DNA of 64,000 nt from Corynebacterium tapiri (GCF_006334925.1 NZ_VDHJ01000007.1:1-64000); one strand, 5' to 3'; shown: positions 45,535-53,425, counted from the first letter of the stretch. The notes: generated by a model not told the origin, from the sequence alone. Numbers and translations: made by a program.

Positions 45535-45996
45535 ATGAGCCACCTGTCGGACCCAACGCTTGTTGCGGAGATCGCCCAACAATTAGACGAAGACTCCGTT
45601 GCTTTCCACAATTTGCCGGCAGATCCGGCTCTAGAGCACGGTCTGCGCGAGGCGCTTATCGACGATTCGGGCATCGTGGTCGTTCCAGAACACGCGGGTA
45701 GCGCGCCGGAATTGCGCGATTTGGCCCAGGACGTCATGAACACGTCCGGATTGGACACGGTCATCGTGCGTAGCCCTGAAGCGGCTGCAGTCGTAAGCGC
45801 CTCCCACAGCAGAGCGGAGATTGAATCGGCAGAGTGGTCGCTAGCGTCTAATCCTGACTATATTGCCGGCACGCGAAGCCTCTTTACCGAACTCGACTCT
45901 CCTGATTTTCCCTTCCTGGTGATCACGGTGGTGGTGCTGTTAATCCTTGCGATCTCGGCAGCAATTGCCGCCATGCAGACAAGGGTGAAGCCTTGA
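45535..45996 (+). CDS. Membrane-anchored protein, Rv1476-like
   Basis: 153 aa with a single C-terminal transmembrane helix (FPFLVITVVVLLILAISAAIAAM) and a short basic end. The N-terminal 120 residues form a soluble alpha/beta-like domain of unknown function (IAQQLDEDSVAFHNLPADP; SGIVVVPEHAGSAPELRDLA). It stands between acn and the NlpC/P60 gene, as Rv1476 does next to ripA. ATG 45535 is preferred over 45529 because TAAGGT (45521-45526) lies 8 nt upstream. A role near the cell-wall hydrolase is inferred from position only. Confidence 0.75.
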   Translation: MSHLSDPTLVAEIAQQLDEDSVAFHNLPADPALEHGLREALIDDSGIVVVPEHAGSAPELRDLAQDVMNTSGLDTVIVRSPEAAAVVSASHSRAEIESAEWSLASNPDYIAGTRSLFTELDSPDFPFLVITVVVLLILAISAAIAAMQTRVKP

Positions 45997-46006
45997 CCCC
46001 TAGGGG

Positions 46007-46022
46007 TGTGATAAGCATCACT
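46007..46022 (+). promoter_or_regulatory. GlxR/CRP-like palindrome
   Basis: TGTGA-TAAGCA-TCACT matches the corynebacterial cAMP receptor consensus TGTGA-N6-TCACA in 9 of 10 positions. It lies about 125 nt upstream of the predicted transcription start of the NlpC/P60 gene and just after the preceding stop codon. Confidence 0.45.
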
Positions 46023-46040
46023 ATTTCTTAAACTGGACTT

Positions 46041-46085
46041 AAAGCCCCAGGCAGCCTCGACGTCATATGGCGCCGGGGCTTTTTC
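46041..46085 (+). terminator. Intrinsic terminator before the NlpC/P60 leader
   Basis: AAAGCCCC-A-GGC pairs with GCC-G-GGGCTTT around a 19-nt loop, followed by TTTTTCT. It ends the short membrane protein transcript and isolates the downstream promoter. Confidence 0.85.
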
Positions 46086-46134
46086 TGTGAATGTGGCAGA
46101 TGTTAAAGGTGTGCAACTTGACCAAATTGTGACC

Positions 46135-46140
46135 TATGGT
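46135..46140 (+). promoter_or_regulatory. -10 of the NlpC/P60 gene promoter
   Basis: TATGGT is the best TAnnnT hexamer in the region; TGCAAC 17 nt upstream is a weak -35. Transcription would start near 46147, about 3 nt before the long-range stem of the leader begins. Confidence 0.5.
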
Positions 46141-46146
46141 GTTCGG

Positions 46147-46341
46147 TGTGGCTCACGAGGTGTTCTTTGCCCCTCGAGTATCAAGCCCGTCGACCTGACC
46201 GTCGACACACGTCACTCCTTCGAGCATGTGGGGAAGCACGCGCGAAGCTGGGGACAGTGGGTGGCTCGTGAGCCGAATTTTCCGTACGCCTATCCGCGTC
46301 AAGTCAATGCCACTGGCTTGACGTGACTAAGGAGATCACGT
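46147..46341 (+). ncRNA. Structured leader, probable c-di-AMP (ydaO-type) riboswitch
   Basis: GGCTCACGAG (46150-46159) is perfectly complementary to CTCGTGAGCC (46265-46274), closing a domain of about 105 nt. Inside are hairpins and the elements GTGGGGAAGCAC and GGGGACAGTGGGTGG, followed by GCCGAATTTTCCG, which resemble ydaO/yuaA conserved stretches. Two hairpins follow: CGTCAAG/CTTGACG (46297-46323) and ACGTGA/TCACGT (46321-46341). The second encloses the SD AAGGAG and the GTG start; both need bases 46321-46323, so they exclude each other. In C. glutamicum a c-di-AMP riboswitch is reported ahead of nlpC. Ligand assignment is inferred; the fold is seen. Confidence 0.62.
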
Positions 46342-47482
46342 GGCCCCCACGCTGCAGAAGCGACGTGCATACGCCGTCGCTGGTGCCGCGGCGCTGTCCG
46401 TTATGTCGGGCACAGCCACCGCGCACGCCAATCCAATCAATGACCTTTCATCCACCGCTGGTGAAGCTCAACAGCACCTCACGGAGCTAGAGAACATTCT
46501 GAAGACCCTCGAGTCGCTCGGAGTCACAGCTTCGCCTTCAACCGATTCGGCCAACGCCGTTGTTGATCTGGATGCCACCAACCGTGCGCTATCAAGCGCG
46601 CAACAGGACCTGGCTCGTACGACGCAAGCCCTGCAGCAGGCCCAGAAGCTTCTCGACGACCTTTCTCGCGCGGTCTTTGCCGATGGCAACAGCACGGTGA
46701 CGCCCCAGCAGGTGGAACGCCAGCGTTCCGTGGTCCGCTCCCTCGAGGCCCAGCGTGCAACGCAGGCAGCTAAGGAAACCGAGCTGACCACCCTGCGTGA
46801 TCAGGCAGCCGACCACGAGAAGGCGATTACCTCGACCAACAATGCGGAGACCGCTACCGCTTCAGCAGTCTCCGAGCCAGAAAAGCCAATGGAATCTGCA
46901 GAATCGGCTACAGGGGGCGTCGATACGCCTACCGCGGAAGAGAACAGCACGGCTACGCCGACCGTTGCGGCTGAAGGGAGCGTCGATACGCCGTCCGTGG
47001 CAGAGACCAGTGCGGTAGCTACGGATGAATCGCAGAAGACTTCCACGCCGGAGGCAGCATCTGCTGGTGATATCGAGTCTGTAGTCCAGCGTGCATTGGC
47101 TCAGGTGGGTACGCCGTACGCGTGGGGTGGCGGCACCAATGACGGTCCGTCGGCTGGCCTGCGCGACGGTGGAGTTGGCGATGCCAATGGAGACTACGGC
47201 AAGGTTGGCTTCGACTGCTCGGGTCTAGTGAAGTACGCCTTCGCTGCTGCTGGCCTGGATCTACCGCACTACAGCGGATATATGTACAACCGCGGTACCG
47301 CCGTTGATCCATCAGAGATGCAGCGCGGCGACTTGATCTTCTATGGCCCGGGTGGCAGCGAGCACGTCGCCATCTACCTGGGCGATGGGACGATGGTCGA
47401 AGCACCGGCTTCCGGCCAGACCGTGCAGGTGGCCCCGGTGCGCTTCGAGGGGATGGCGGACAAGGTCGTTCGCTTGCTCTAA
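46340..47482 (+). CDS. nlpC: Secreted NlpC/P60 peptidoglycan endopeptidase
   Basis: 380-aa exported cell-wall hydrolase. Signal peptide 1-30 (TATAHA before NPIN), a coiled-coil region about 42-165 rich in Gln/Leu/Ala, a Ser/Thr/Ala/Pro-rich linker 165-240, and the C-terminal NlpC/P60 domain with C293 (GFDCSGLVKYAF), H342 (GSEHVAIYLG) and probable E354. The domain order resembles mycobacterial RipA, next to the same neighbours. Start GTG 46340 after SD AAGGAG, inside a hairpin of the leader. The linker contains a short duplicated segment (GVDTPT and SVDTPS units). Confidence 0.92.
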   Translation: MAPTLQKRRAYAVAGAAALSVMSGTATAHANPINDLSSTAGEAQQHLTELENILKTLESLGVTASPSTDSANAVVDLDATNRALSSAQQDLARTTQALQQAQKLLDDLSRAVFADGNSTVTPQQVERQRSVVRSLEAQRATQAAKETELTTLRDQAADHEKAITSTNNAETATASAVSEPEKPMESAESATGGVDTPTAEENSTATPTVAAEGSVDTPSVAETSAVATDESQKTSTPEAASAGDIESVVQRALAQVGTPYAWGGGTNDGPSAGLRDGGVGDANGDYGKVGFDCSGLVKYAFAAAGLDLPHYSGYMYNRGTAVDPSEMQRGDLIFYGPGGSEHVAIYLGDGTMVEAPASGQTVQVAPVRFEGMADKVVRLL

Positions 47483-47505
47483 TCGCGGAGCCGTAGGATG
47501 TCGGC

Positions 47506-48543
47506 ATGACTATACGAAAGTTTGATTCACTCCTCGTTCTTTCTTTCGGCGGGCCGGAGCGCCCGGAGGAGGTCGTGCCGTTCTTGCGCAACGTCACCCG
47601 TGGGCGCAATATCCCTGACGAGCGACTCGAGATCGTGGGCGAGCACTATTACCACTTTGGTGGGAAGAGTCCGTTGAACGAGCTCAACCTGGAGATCATC
47701 GATAATCTCCGGGCCGAGCTGGAAGCGCGTCACATTGACCTGCCGGTGTACTTTGGCAACCGAAATTGGCACCCGTTTGCCCAGGAAACGGTCGAGCAGA
47801 TGGTCAAGGACGGCGTACAGGATGCGCTCGTGCTAGCAACCTCCGCGTGGGGAGGTTACTCGGCCTGTCTGCAATACCAAGAGGACATCCAAGGACTCCG
47901 GGAGATTGCAGACTCCATTACCTTCACCAAACTGCGACAGTTCTTCGACCATCCACTTTTCATAGAGGAGATGGCAGAAGCTGTGGAGGAGTCCTTTTCC
48001 CAAGTGGCTCCGGAAGATCTCCCCACAACCAAACTCCTTTTTACGGCCCACTCGGTTCCCTCCGAAGCGGACAACAAAGCCGGTGGCGAGGGTGATAAGA
48101 ACCTGTATTCCCGGCAGGTGGCTGAGGCCTCGCGCTTGGTAGCGCAGGCCGCTGGGATCACGGATTACGACGTCGTGTGGCAGTCCCGCTCAGGCAACCC
48201 AGCAACCCCGTGGCTTGAGCCTGACGTTGTGGACCATACAAAGGCCCTCGCACAGGGCGGTATCAGTGACGTAGTCGTGTGCCCCATTGGTTTTATTTCG
48301 GACCACATGGAGGTCATCTGGGACCTGGACACCGAACTGGTCAGCGCTGCCCAGGAACTCGGTGTTTCCGTGCACCGCACACGTACTGCGGGCCCCTCAG
48401 AACGCTTTTCTCGCATGGTCGTGGACCTCATTGACGAGCTCAGTAATGATTCCCTGCGCGTAGGACTCGGAGCAGTGAGCGTCCAAGGGTGCACTGTGAA
48501 TGGTCACCCATGTCGCCCTGGATGCTGCTCTGCGGTGGGGTAG
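47506..48543 (+). CDS. hemH: Ferrochelatase (coproporphyrin type, CpfC)
   Basis: Inserts ferrous iron into the porphyrin; actinobacteria generally use the coproporphyrin route, so coproporphyrin III is the likely substrate. 345 aa. The catalytic His is in [13 protein letters not shown] and the acidic partner in [16 protein letters not shown]. Cysteines C121 (YSACLQY), C329, C336 and C340/C341 ([19 protein letters not shown]) match the pattern of [2Fe-2S] ligands in mycobacterial ferrochelatase. TAGGAT (47494-47499) lies 6 nt before the ATG, predicting a leaderless mRNA distinct from nlpC. Confidence 0.94.
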   Translation: MTIRKFDSLLVLSFGGPERPEEVVPFLRNVTRGRNIPDERLEIVGEHYYHFGGKSPLNELNLEIIDNLRAELEARHIDLPVYFGNRNWHPFAQETVEQMVKDGVQDALVLATSAWGGYSACLQYQEDIQGLREIADSITFTKLRQFFDHPLFIEEMAEAVEESFSQVAPEDLPTTKLLFTAHSVPSEADNKAGGEGDKNLYSRQVAEASRLVAQAAGITDYDVVWQSRSGNPATPWLEPDVVDHTKALAQGGISDVVVCPIGFISDHMEVIWDLDTELVSAAQELGVSVHRTRTAGPSERFSRMVVDLIDELSNDSLRVGLGAVSVQGCTVNGHPCRPGCCSAVG

Positions 48544-48555
48544 AAGGGCGAAATT

Positions 48556-49260
48556 CTATCTGCCAGGTCGCCTGCTGAGCTTTGCATACTCCGCGGCCGC
48601 GTACGTTACGCCCACCATTCGGCCTGTGCGCACTACTCGCAGCAGCGGAAGCAGGTGCGCATCCAAGCTGTGCTCGCCGACCCGGTTCTTTACCGTCTCA
48701 ATAATCGCGGCTACTTGGTCTGTGCGCGCAAACAACTTTGCGGCGCGCGGGGGAATAGAGGGAGGGAGTCCTGGGGTGTCGTAAAAGTCCGCCAGGGTTC
48801 CTACTGTGAGCCGGGGAGCGCGCAGAGAGTCCGTGCGATAGCCAGATGCCTCCACGAGGTTCGCAGCCTGATCCACCGCCGCACTCAGCATGCTGTCTGC
48901 TTCACCAGGGCTGAGCCACATCGGTGGTGCCAAGGCCGGAGAAGGACCAAGAGTCAGAATCTCGTCTTCGTTCTCCCAGGTGGGCAAAAGTAGCCCACAG
49001 CCGGCAAGCGCGATGGACTCGCGATGATCGCCGGGAAGCCCCATGGCGTCGCCAGCCCCGCTCAATACCAAACGCACGCTGGGGATGTCCTGGAGATCAA
49101 TGCGCTGGCGAATCTCTCCTAGTAGGTCAATGGATGCGCTGTAACCTAGGCTTGCCCAAGCCTCGATCATCTCATCAGCAGGCTCCATTCCGTGCACCCA
49201 AGCCGCAAGCCACACGGACGCGTTCTGGAGGGGTGAATACACTTCGGCGCGCATGTCCAT
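48556..49260 (-). CDS. Conserved protein of unknown function, Rv1486c-like
   Basis: 234 aa, cytosolic by composition, no recognised domain. Stretches that may be structural: PSVRLVLSGAGDAMGLPGDH and PPMWLSPGEADSMLSAAVDQA. It keeps the place of Rv1486c, next to hemH and antiparallel to it. ATG 49260 is chosen since TAGCCT (minus strand, 49269-49274) lies 8 nt upstream and the longer frame would run through the divergent gene. Stop is 12 nt from the hemH stop. Function not known. Confidence 0.72.
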   Translation of the reverse strand: MDMRAEVYSPLQNASVWLAAWVHGMEPADEMIEAWASLGYSASIDLLGEIRQRIDLQDIPSVRLVLSGAGDAMGLPGDHRESIALAGCGLLLPTWENEDEILTLGPSPALAPPMWLSPGEADSMLSAAVDQAANLVEASGYRTDSLRAPRLTVGTLADFYDTPGLPPSIPPRAAKLFARTDQVAAIIETVKNRVGEHSLDAHLLPLLRVVRTGRMVGVTYAAAEYAKLSRRPGR

Positions 49261-49293
49261 GGAGGGCAAGGCTAGTAGATACAGTGTGAGGCC
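49261..49293. promoter_or_regulatory. 33-bp divergent leaderless promoter pair
   Basis: Only 33 bp separate two divergent start codons. The minus-strand -10 TAGCCT occupies 49269-49274 and the plus-strand -10 TACAGT 49280-49285, each ending 8 nt from its start codon. The -35 of each promoter must therefore lie inside the coding region of the other gene, and the two polymerases cannot bind together. Confidence 0.6.
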
Positions 49294-50118
49294 ATGTACG
49301 AGGACATATTTTCGGGGCATCGACGGAACCGACCACGTGATTACCCGGTTGTTGATGCCGCGTACGGAATTGTCGTGGAAGTTCACGGCGACGACTTCGT
49401 CGGCGCAGTTGTGGGCTGCGAGAGGACCTACGACGGGGAGTTTGTACGCCTCGAGGATCGGCGAGGACGCCAGCGCCTATTCAAGCTGCTGCGCGGAGGC
49501 TTCTTGTTCGAGGGCCAGCGCGTAACACTGCGGCGGCCGGTGACTAAACGAGCAGTTCAGCGATCCAATTCCGGTTCCAGGCGTGTTGAGAATGTCCAGG
49601 CCAAAGTTGCGGCCCCGTCTCGGATCTGGGTGGAGGGCATACACGATGCGGCCATCGTGGAACAGGTGTGGGGACACGATCTGCGTGTTGAGGGTGTCGT
49701 TGTGGAGTACCTCGAAGGACTCGACAATTTGCCGAAGCGTCTCCGAGAATTCCGGCCGGGGCCGGGCCGCCGAGTAGGGGTGCTGGCCGATCACCTGGTT
49801 AAGGGATCGAAAGAGATGCGCTTGACCGCCGACGTGGGCGAGCATGTCATGGTCACGGGCCATCCGTTCATCGATATTTGGGCAGCGGTCAAGCCCTCGA
49901 GCGTAGGAATTTCTGCCTGGCCCGAGGTGCCCTATGGAGAAGATTGGAAGACGGGGGTGTGCCGCCGATTAGGCTGGTCTGATCCGAAGGAGGGCTGGCA
50001 TCGCGTTTCCTCGGCGGTGAGCTCGTTCCGCGACATTGATCCCACGCTAATTGGAGCGGTGGAGCGTCTAGTCGACTTCGTTACCGATCCCACAGTATCC
50101 AAGGCCGATTTACGATAG
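49294..50118 (+). CDS. DUF3097 protein, possibly Toprim-like
   Basis: 274 aa, cytosolic. N-terminal 80 residues look like a small beta domain (VVDAAYGIVVEVHGDDFVGA). From about 108, RIWVEGIHDAAIVEQVWGHD resembles the first Toprim strand with its Glu (E114) and D118, and VGVLADHLVKGSKE (D166) stands where the second acidic motif would be. If so, the protein binds metal and acts on nucleic acid or nucleotides; this is inference. Leaderless start: TACAGT 8 nt upstream. Its TAG stop begins the -10 hexamer of nfeD. Confidence 0.75.
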   Translation: MYEDIFSGHRRNRPRDYPVVDAAYGIVVEVHGDDFVGAVVGCERTYDGEFVRLEDRRGRQRLFKLLRGGFLFEGQRVTLRRPVTKRAVQRSNSGSRRVENVQAKVAAPSRIWVEGIHDAAIVEQVWGHDLRVEGVVVEYLEGLDNLPKRLREFRPGPGRRVGVLADHLVKGSKEMRLTADVGEHVMVTGHPFIDIWAAVKPSSVGISAWPEVPYGEDWKTGVCRRLGWSDPKEGWHRVSSAVSSFRDIDPTLIGAVERLVDFVTDPTVSKADLR

Positions 50119-50127
50119 CTTGGCTAT

Positions 50128-50553
50128 GTGGGAGTTTTAATCTGGCTGATCGTCACTGTCGTTCTTGCTGGCCTGGAATTGCTGGCCGGTGAGTTCACCC
50201 TTCTCATGCTCGCCGGGGGCGCTGCCGCCGCAGCTGGGGTGGCGCTTTTCGACGTTCCATTGTGGGCAGAAGTGCTCACCTTCGCCGTCTCGTCGGTGGG
50301 GCTGCTGGTGTTTCTTCGACCAGCGCTTCGTCGTCGTTTGAATACTCCTGCAGCCCTCGACACCTCACCTCAATCCTTGGTGGGGCAGACGGCGCACGTC
50401 ATTGACGCTATCGATGGTTCTGGAGGCCAGATCCGCCTCGATGGTTCCATTTGGAGCGCTCGACTTCTCGACCCCAAGGATCCAGTTCAGGCCGGAGACG
50501 TCGTGACTGTGGCAGCTATCGAGGGTCCCGTAGCGATTGTTTGGAAGGAATAA
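50128..50553 (+). CDS. nfeD: NfeD family membrane protein
   Basis: 141 aa: two or three N-terminal helices (LIWLIVTVVLAGLELLAG, FTLLMLAGGAAAAAGVALF, VLTFAVSSVGLLVFLRP) then a C-terminal OB-fold (SLVGQTAHVIDAIDGSGGQI, DVVTVAAIEGPVAIV). The NfeD OB domain pairs with SPFH proteins, here the next gene, in membrane microdomain function. GTG 50128 has TAGCTT (50116-50121) 6 nt upstream, fused to the preceding stop codon. TAATG overlap with the SPFH gene. Confidence 0.88.
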   Translation: MGVLIWLIVTVVLAGLELLAGEFTLLMLAGGAAAAAGVALFDVPLWAEVLTFAVSSVGLLVFLRPALRRRLNTPAALDTSPQSLVGQTAHVIDAIDGSGGQIRLDGSIWSARLLDPKDPVQAGDVVTVAAIEGPVAIVWKE

Positions 50554-51788
50554 TGTTCGGCTTAATCTTATTGGCGGCCATCATCGCGTTAGTGGTGCTG
50601 CTCATCGCCAAATCCATTGCTCTTATCCCGCAGGGTGAGGCAGCCGTCGTCGAGCGTCTGGGTAAATACACACGCACGGTCTCCGGCGGTCTCACCGTAC
50701 TGGTTCCGTTCATCGACACGGTGCGCGAGCGCGTCGATACGCGCGAACGCGTTGTGTCCTTCCCGCCGCAAGCGGTGATCACCCAGGACAACCTGACGGT
50801 CGCTATCGACATCGTGGTTACGTTCCAGATCAACGAGCCTGCACGCGCGATCTACGGCGTGGACAACTACATCGTGGGTGTCGAACAGATCTCAGTGGCG
50901 ACCCTGCGTGACGTTGTGGGTGGCATGACGCTCGAGGAGACCCTCACTAGCCGTGACACCATCAACCGCCGCCTGCGCGGTGAGTTGGACGCGGCCACCG
51001 CGAAGTGGGGATTGCGCATTAGCCGAGTCGAGCTCAAGGCCATTGATCCGCCGCCGTCGATTCAGCAGTCCATGGAGATGCAGATGAAGGCGGACCGGGA
51101 GAAGCGCGCGATGATCCTGACCGCCGAGGGCCAGCGCGAATCCGACATCAAGACCGCAGAGGGTAAGAAGCAGGCCCGCATCCTCTCCGCGGAAGGTGAG
51201 AAGCACGCCGCGATCCTGCAGGCTGAGGCGGATCGGCAGGCCGAGATTCTGCGCGCAGAGGGTGAACGTGCCGCCAAGTACCTCCGCGCTCAGGGTGAGG
51301 CCCGCTCCATTCAGAAGGTCAACGCGGCGATCAAGGCATCCCGCATCACGCCGGAGGTTCTTGCCTACCAGTACCTGGAGAAGCTGCCAGAGATGGCAGA
51401 CGGACAGGCCTCCACGATGTGGATGATCCCTTCGCAGTTCGGCGACACGCTGGAGAAGTTTGCCAAGTCCTTTGCCACGCAGGACGCAGAGGGAGTCTTC
51501 CGCTATGAGGCTCCTGGTGTGGACGAGGAGACCCGGAAGATGGCCGAGCCCGATAACACCGACTCGTGGTTTAGCACCGCATCGTCTCCGGAGATTGCCG
51601 AGGCAGTCGCCCAGGCCAACGCCGTGGCGCAAAAGCCCGTGGACGAAGATCCCGCCCAGTTGGCCCAGCGATCCCTGCGCCGGCCGGACAATGAAACGCC
51701 CTCGCTCGAGCCGAAGGCTCAGGTTGCCGAGCAGCCAGTCGAACCAGCTGAGGGGTCACACGCAGCGAGCGCGGAAGAGCTCGAGTAA
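50553..51788 (+). CDS. qmcA: SPFH/Band 7 membrane protein (QmcA-like)
   Basis: 411 aa. One N-terminal helix (LILLAAIIALVVLLIAKSIA) anchors an SPFH domain (PQGEAAVVERLGKYTRTVSG, RERVVSFPPQAVITQDNL, LRDVVGGMTLEETLTSRD). A long Ala/Glu/Lys helix with repeated AEG spacing follows (about 215-290: TAEGQRES, TAEGKKQAR, SAEGEKHAA, RAEGERAA), the oligomerising coil. The last 90 residues are acidic and probably disordered. Overlaps nfeD by TAATG; its last 33 bp overlap the end of the convergent HTH gene. Confidence 0.88.
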   Translation: MFGLILLAAIIALVVLLIAKSIALIPQGEAAVVERLGKYTRTVSGGLTVLVPFIDTVRERVDTRERVVSFPPQAVITQDNLTVAIDIVVTFQINEPARAIYGVDNYIVGVEQISVATLRDVVGGMTLEETLTSRDTINRRLRGELDAATAKWGLRISRVELKAIDPPPSIQQSMEMQMKADREKRAMILTAEGQRESDIKTAEGKKQARILSAEGEKHAAILQAEADRQAEILRAEGERAAKYLRAQGEARSIQKVNAAIKASRITPEVLAYQYLEKLPEMADGQASTMWMIPSQFGDTLEKFAKSFATQDAEGVFRYEAPGVDEETRKMAEPDNTDSWFSTASSPEIAEAVAQANAVAQKPVDEDPAQLAQRSLRRPDNETPSLEPKAQVAEQPVEPAEGSHAASAEELE

Positions 51789-52283
51789 GTTCACGGCGAG
51801 CTGCCAGCCGGCATTTTCTGCCGCCCATCCGGCGGCCTGTAGGCGTTGAGACATCGCCTGCTTGGAAATGCCGAGCTGCCCAGCGGCTTCATTCTGGGTC
51901 ATCCCTCGGCGCACAAGTGAGGTAGCCTCCCGGCCCTCGGGCGTGCGCTTACCCAGCACCTGAGCGAGAAGCAGGAATACTGCCTCGACATCCTCGTCTC
52001 CAACTACCCGCACGCTCATTGGGCGGCGACCGCAGGCGCGTGCTGCTCGATCCTTAGCGTGCTGGCCACAGGCGATTGCGATGGCCCAGTTTCCGTCGGA
52101 AAGCAGCGCCATCACCACGCTAGTAACGGCTCCTGCGTCCTCCACCTGCGACTGGATATCCTCCACGCCACTGGCGCTAAATCCGCGTACCCCAGGAAGA
52201 GTAGACAGGGCTTCCGCAGACGATTCGACGATCTCTCGCCGGCGCTTATCCCGGCCACGATAACGGGCATGGACGACAAACAT
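51756..52283 (-). CDS. HTH protein, SatD-like
   Basis: 175 aa. The N-terminal 110 residues show no motif I recognise; a DNA-binding HTH occupies about 128-150 (GMTQNEAAGQLGISKQAMSQ), ending the protein much as in SatD-family proteins, to which I assign it weakly by architecture. ATG 52283 follows TAGACT (minus strand, 52291-52296) at 7 nt; that hexamer starts with the stop codon of the TVP38 gene. The 3' end overlaps qmcA by 33 bp in antisense. Target unknown. Confidence 0.7.
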   Translation of the reverse strand: MFVVHARYRGRDKRRREIVESSAEALSTLPGVRGFSASGVEDIQSQVEDAGAVTSVVMALLSDGNWAIAIACGQHAKDRAARACGRRPMSVRVVGDEDVEAVFLLLAQVLGKRTPEGREATSLVRRGMTQNEAAGQLGISKQAMSQRLQAAGWAAENAGWQLAVNLLELFRARCV

Positions 52284-52293
52284 GCCCGCTAGT

Positions 52294-52941
52294 CTACCGT
52301 TCAGCCTTGACTGACTCGCTCTGGGTAGGAGTTTTCGCGTCGACAAGCACTCCCACAATGCCGATCACCGCTAGCACCGCCATAGCCGCCAATGCCCAGG
52401 GGTTTGAGCGAGTAGCTAGGGCATCTCCGAACAGCGTGACCAAGATCGTGCCCGGCGCTGAACCCACCAGGGTGGCAACGGCGAATACTCCAACCCGCAC
52501 ATCGCTGACGGCGGCCGCGTAGTTCATGATGCTGAAGGGGACCCCGGCGATCAGGCGCAGCGAGGTTATAGCCAGCCACCCGCGCTGCCTGAGACGCGCG
52601 TTGATGCGTTCGATCATGGGGTGAGTAAGGCGCGGAGCAATCCATTCCTTAAGAAGGTTGCGCACGACGACGAGCGAAATCACTGCTGCGACTGTCGTAG
52701 CGCTCAAACTCAAGGCTATGCCAAGCCAAGGTCCGAAGAGCGCTCCCGCGGAAATGGTCAACACGGTGCGGGGAATAGGAAACTGCGTGATTAGGACATA
52801 GAACAGCCAAAACACCACGACGAAAGCGGGCCCGAGCTGTTCGGCCCAGGTGCGCATCGTGGCAAGACCAGGGACGTCGACAAGCATCACAACAGCGATT
52901 GCCACTACCGCTAGAACCAGCGCGCACACCTTCTTGAGCAC
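52294..52941 (-). CDS. TVP38/TMEM64 family membrane protein
   Basis: 215 aa, about six hydrophobic segments. The central SNARE-associated/VTT region is seen as TQFPIPRTVLTISAGALFGPWLG followed by RGWLAITSLRLIAGVPFSIMNYAAA, the re-entrant loop pattern of DedA-superfamily proteins. Physiological substrate is uncertain (lipid scrambling or flipping is proposed for relatives). GTG 52941 has TAGCGT (minus strand, 52950-52955) 8 nt upstream. Diverges from the cupin with 48 bp between start codons. Confidence 0.83.
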   Translation of the reverse strand: MLKKVCALVLAVVAIAVVMLVDVPGLATMRTWAEQLGPAFVVVFWLFYVLITQFPIPRTVLTISAGALFGPWLGIALSLSATTVAAVISLVVVRNLLKEWIAPRLTHPMIERINARLRQRGWLAITSLRLIAGVPFSIMNYAAAVSDVRVGVFAVATLVGSAPGTILVTLFGDALATRSNPWALAAMAVLAVIGIVGVLVDAKTPTQSESVKAER

Positions 52942-52989
52942 GAAAATTCACGCTAGCACCGCCGACGGCATAAACCTACACTGGCGCCT

Positions 52990-53415
52990 ATGAACGATCT
53001 ACGAACTGACCATGGCCCTAATCCGTACGCTTTGAACCTGGAAGAGGTGACCAACGCCAACGACGCATTCCGCGACACGCTGTGGACCGGCAGCCACCTC
53101 CAGATGACTGTGATGTCTATTCCGGCCGGAGGTGAAATCGGAGCAGAGGTCCACGACGACCACGACCAGTTCCTGCGGGTGGAATCCGGCACGGGCCACA
53201 TCATGGTGGGCGAGGATCCTGACAACCTAGACCTGGACCGGGAGCTTGGCCCGGACGAAGCCGTGTTTGTTCCAGCAGGAAAGTGGCACAACCTGGTCAA
53301 TGAATCGGACCAGCCAGTAAAGCTCTACTCCATCTACGCTGCTCCGGACCATGTGCCCGGAACGGTCCACTTGACCAAGCAAGACGCGGACAACGATCCG
53401 AACGAGCAACACTAG
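52990..53415 (+). CDS. Cupin-domain protein
   Basis: 141 aa single-domain cupin. Motif 1 is degenerate but readable (GGEIGAEVHDDHDQFLRVESG) and motif 2 is DEAVFVPAGKWHNLVNES; the His/Asp/Glu/His positions suit a metal site. Substrate unknown; the protein could be an isomerase or a small sensor. TACACT (52977-52982) lies 7 nt before the ATG. Ends just before a terminator that serves mainly the tRNA gene on the other strand. Confidence 0.85.
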   Translation: MNDLRTDHGPNPYALNLEEVTNANDAFRDTLWTGSHLQMTVMSIPAGGEIGAEVHDDHDQFLRVESGTGHIMVGEDPDNLDLDRELGPDEAVFVPAGKWHNLVNESDQPVKLYSIYAAPDHVPGTVHLTKQDADNDPNEQH

Positions 53416-53425
53416 GTAAAACAAA

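Noticed and set aside
46087..46326. Possible 79-codon gene upstream of the NlpC/P60 gene
   Set aside because: It overlaps the terminator tail and the structured leader, has no credible SD or domain, and the base pairing of the region explains its constraint better.
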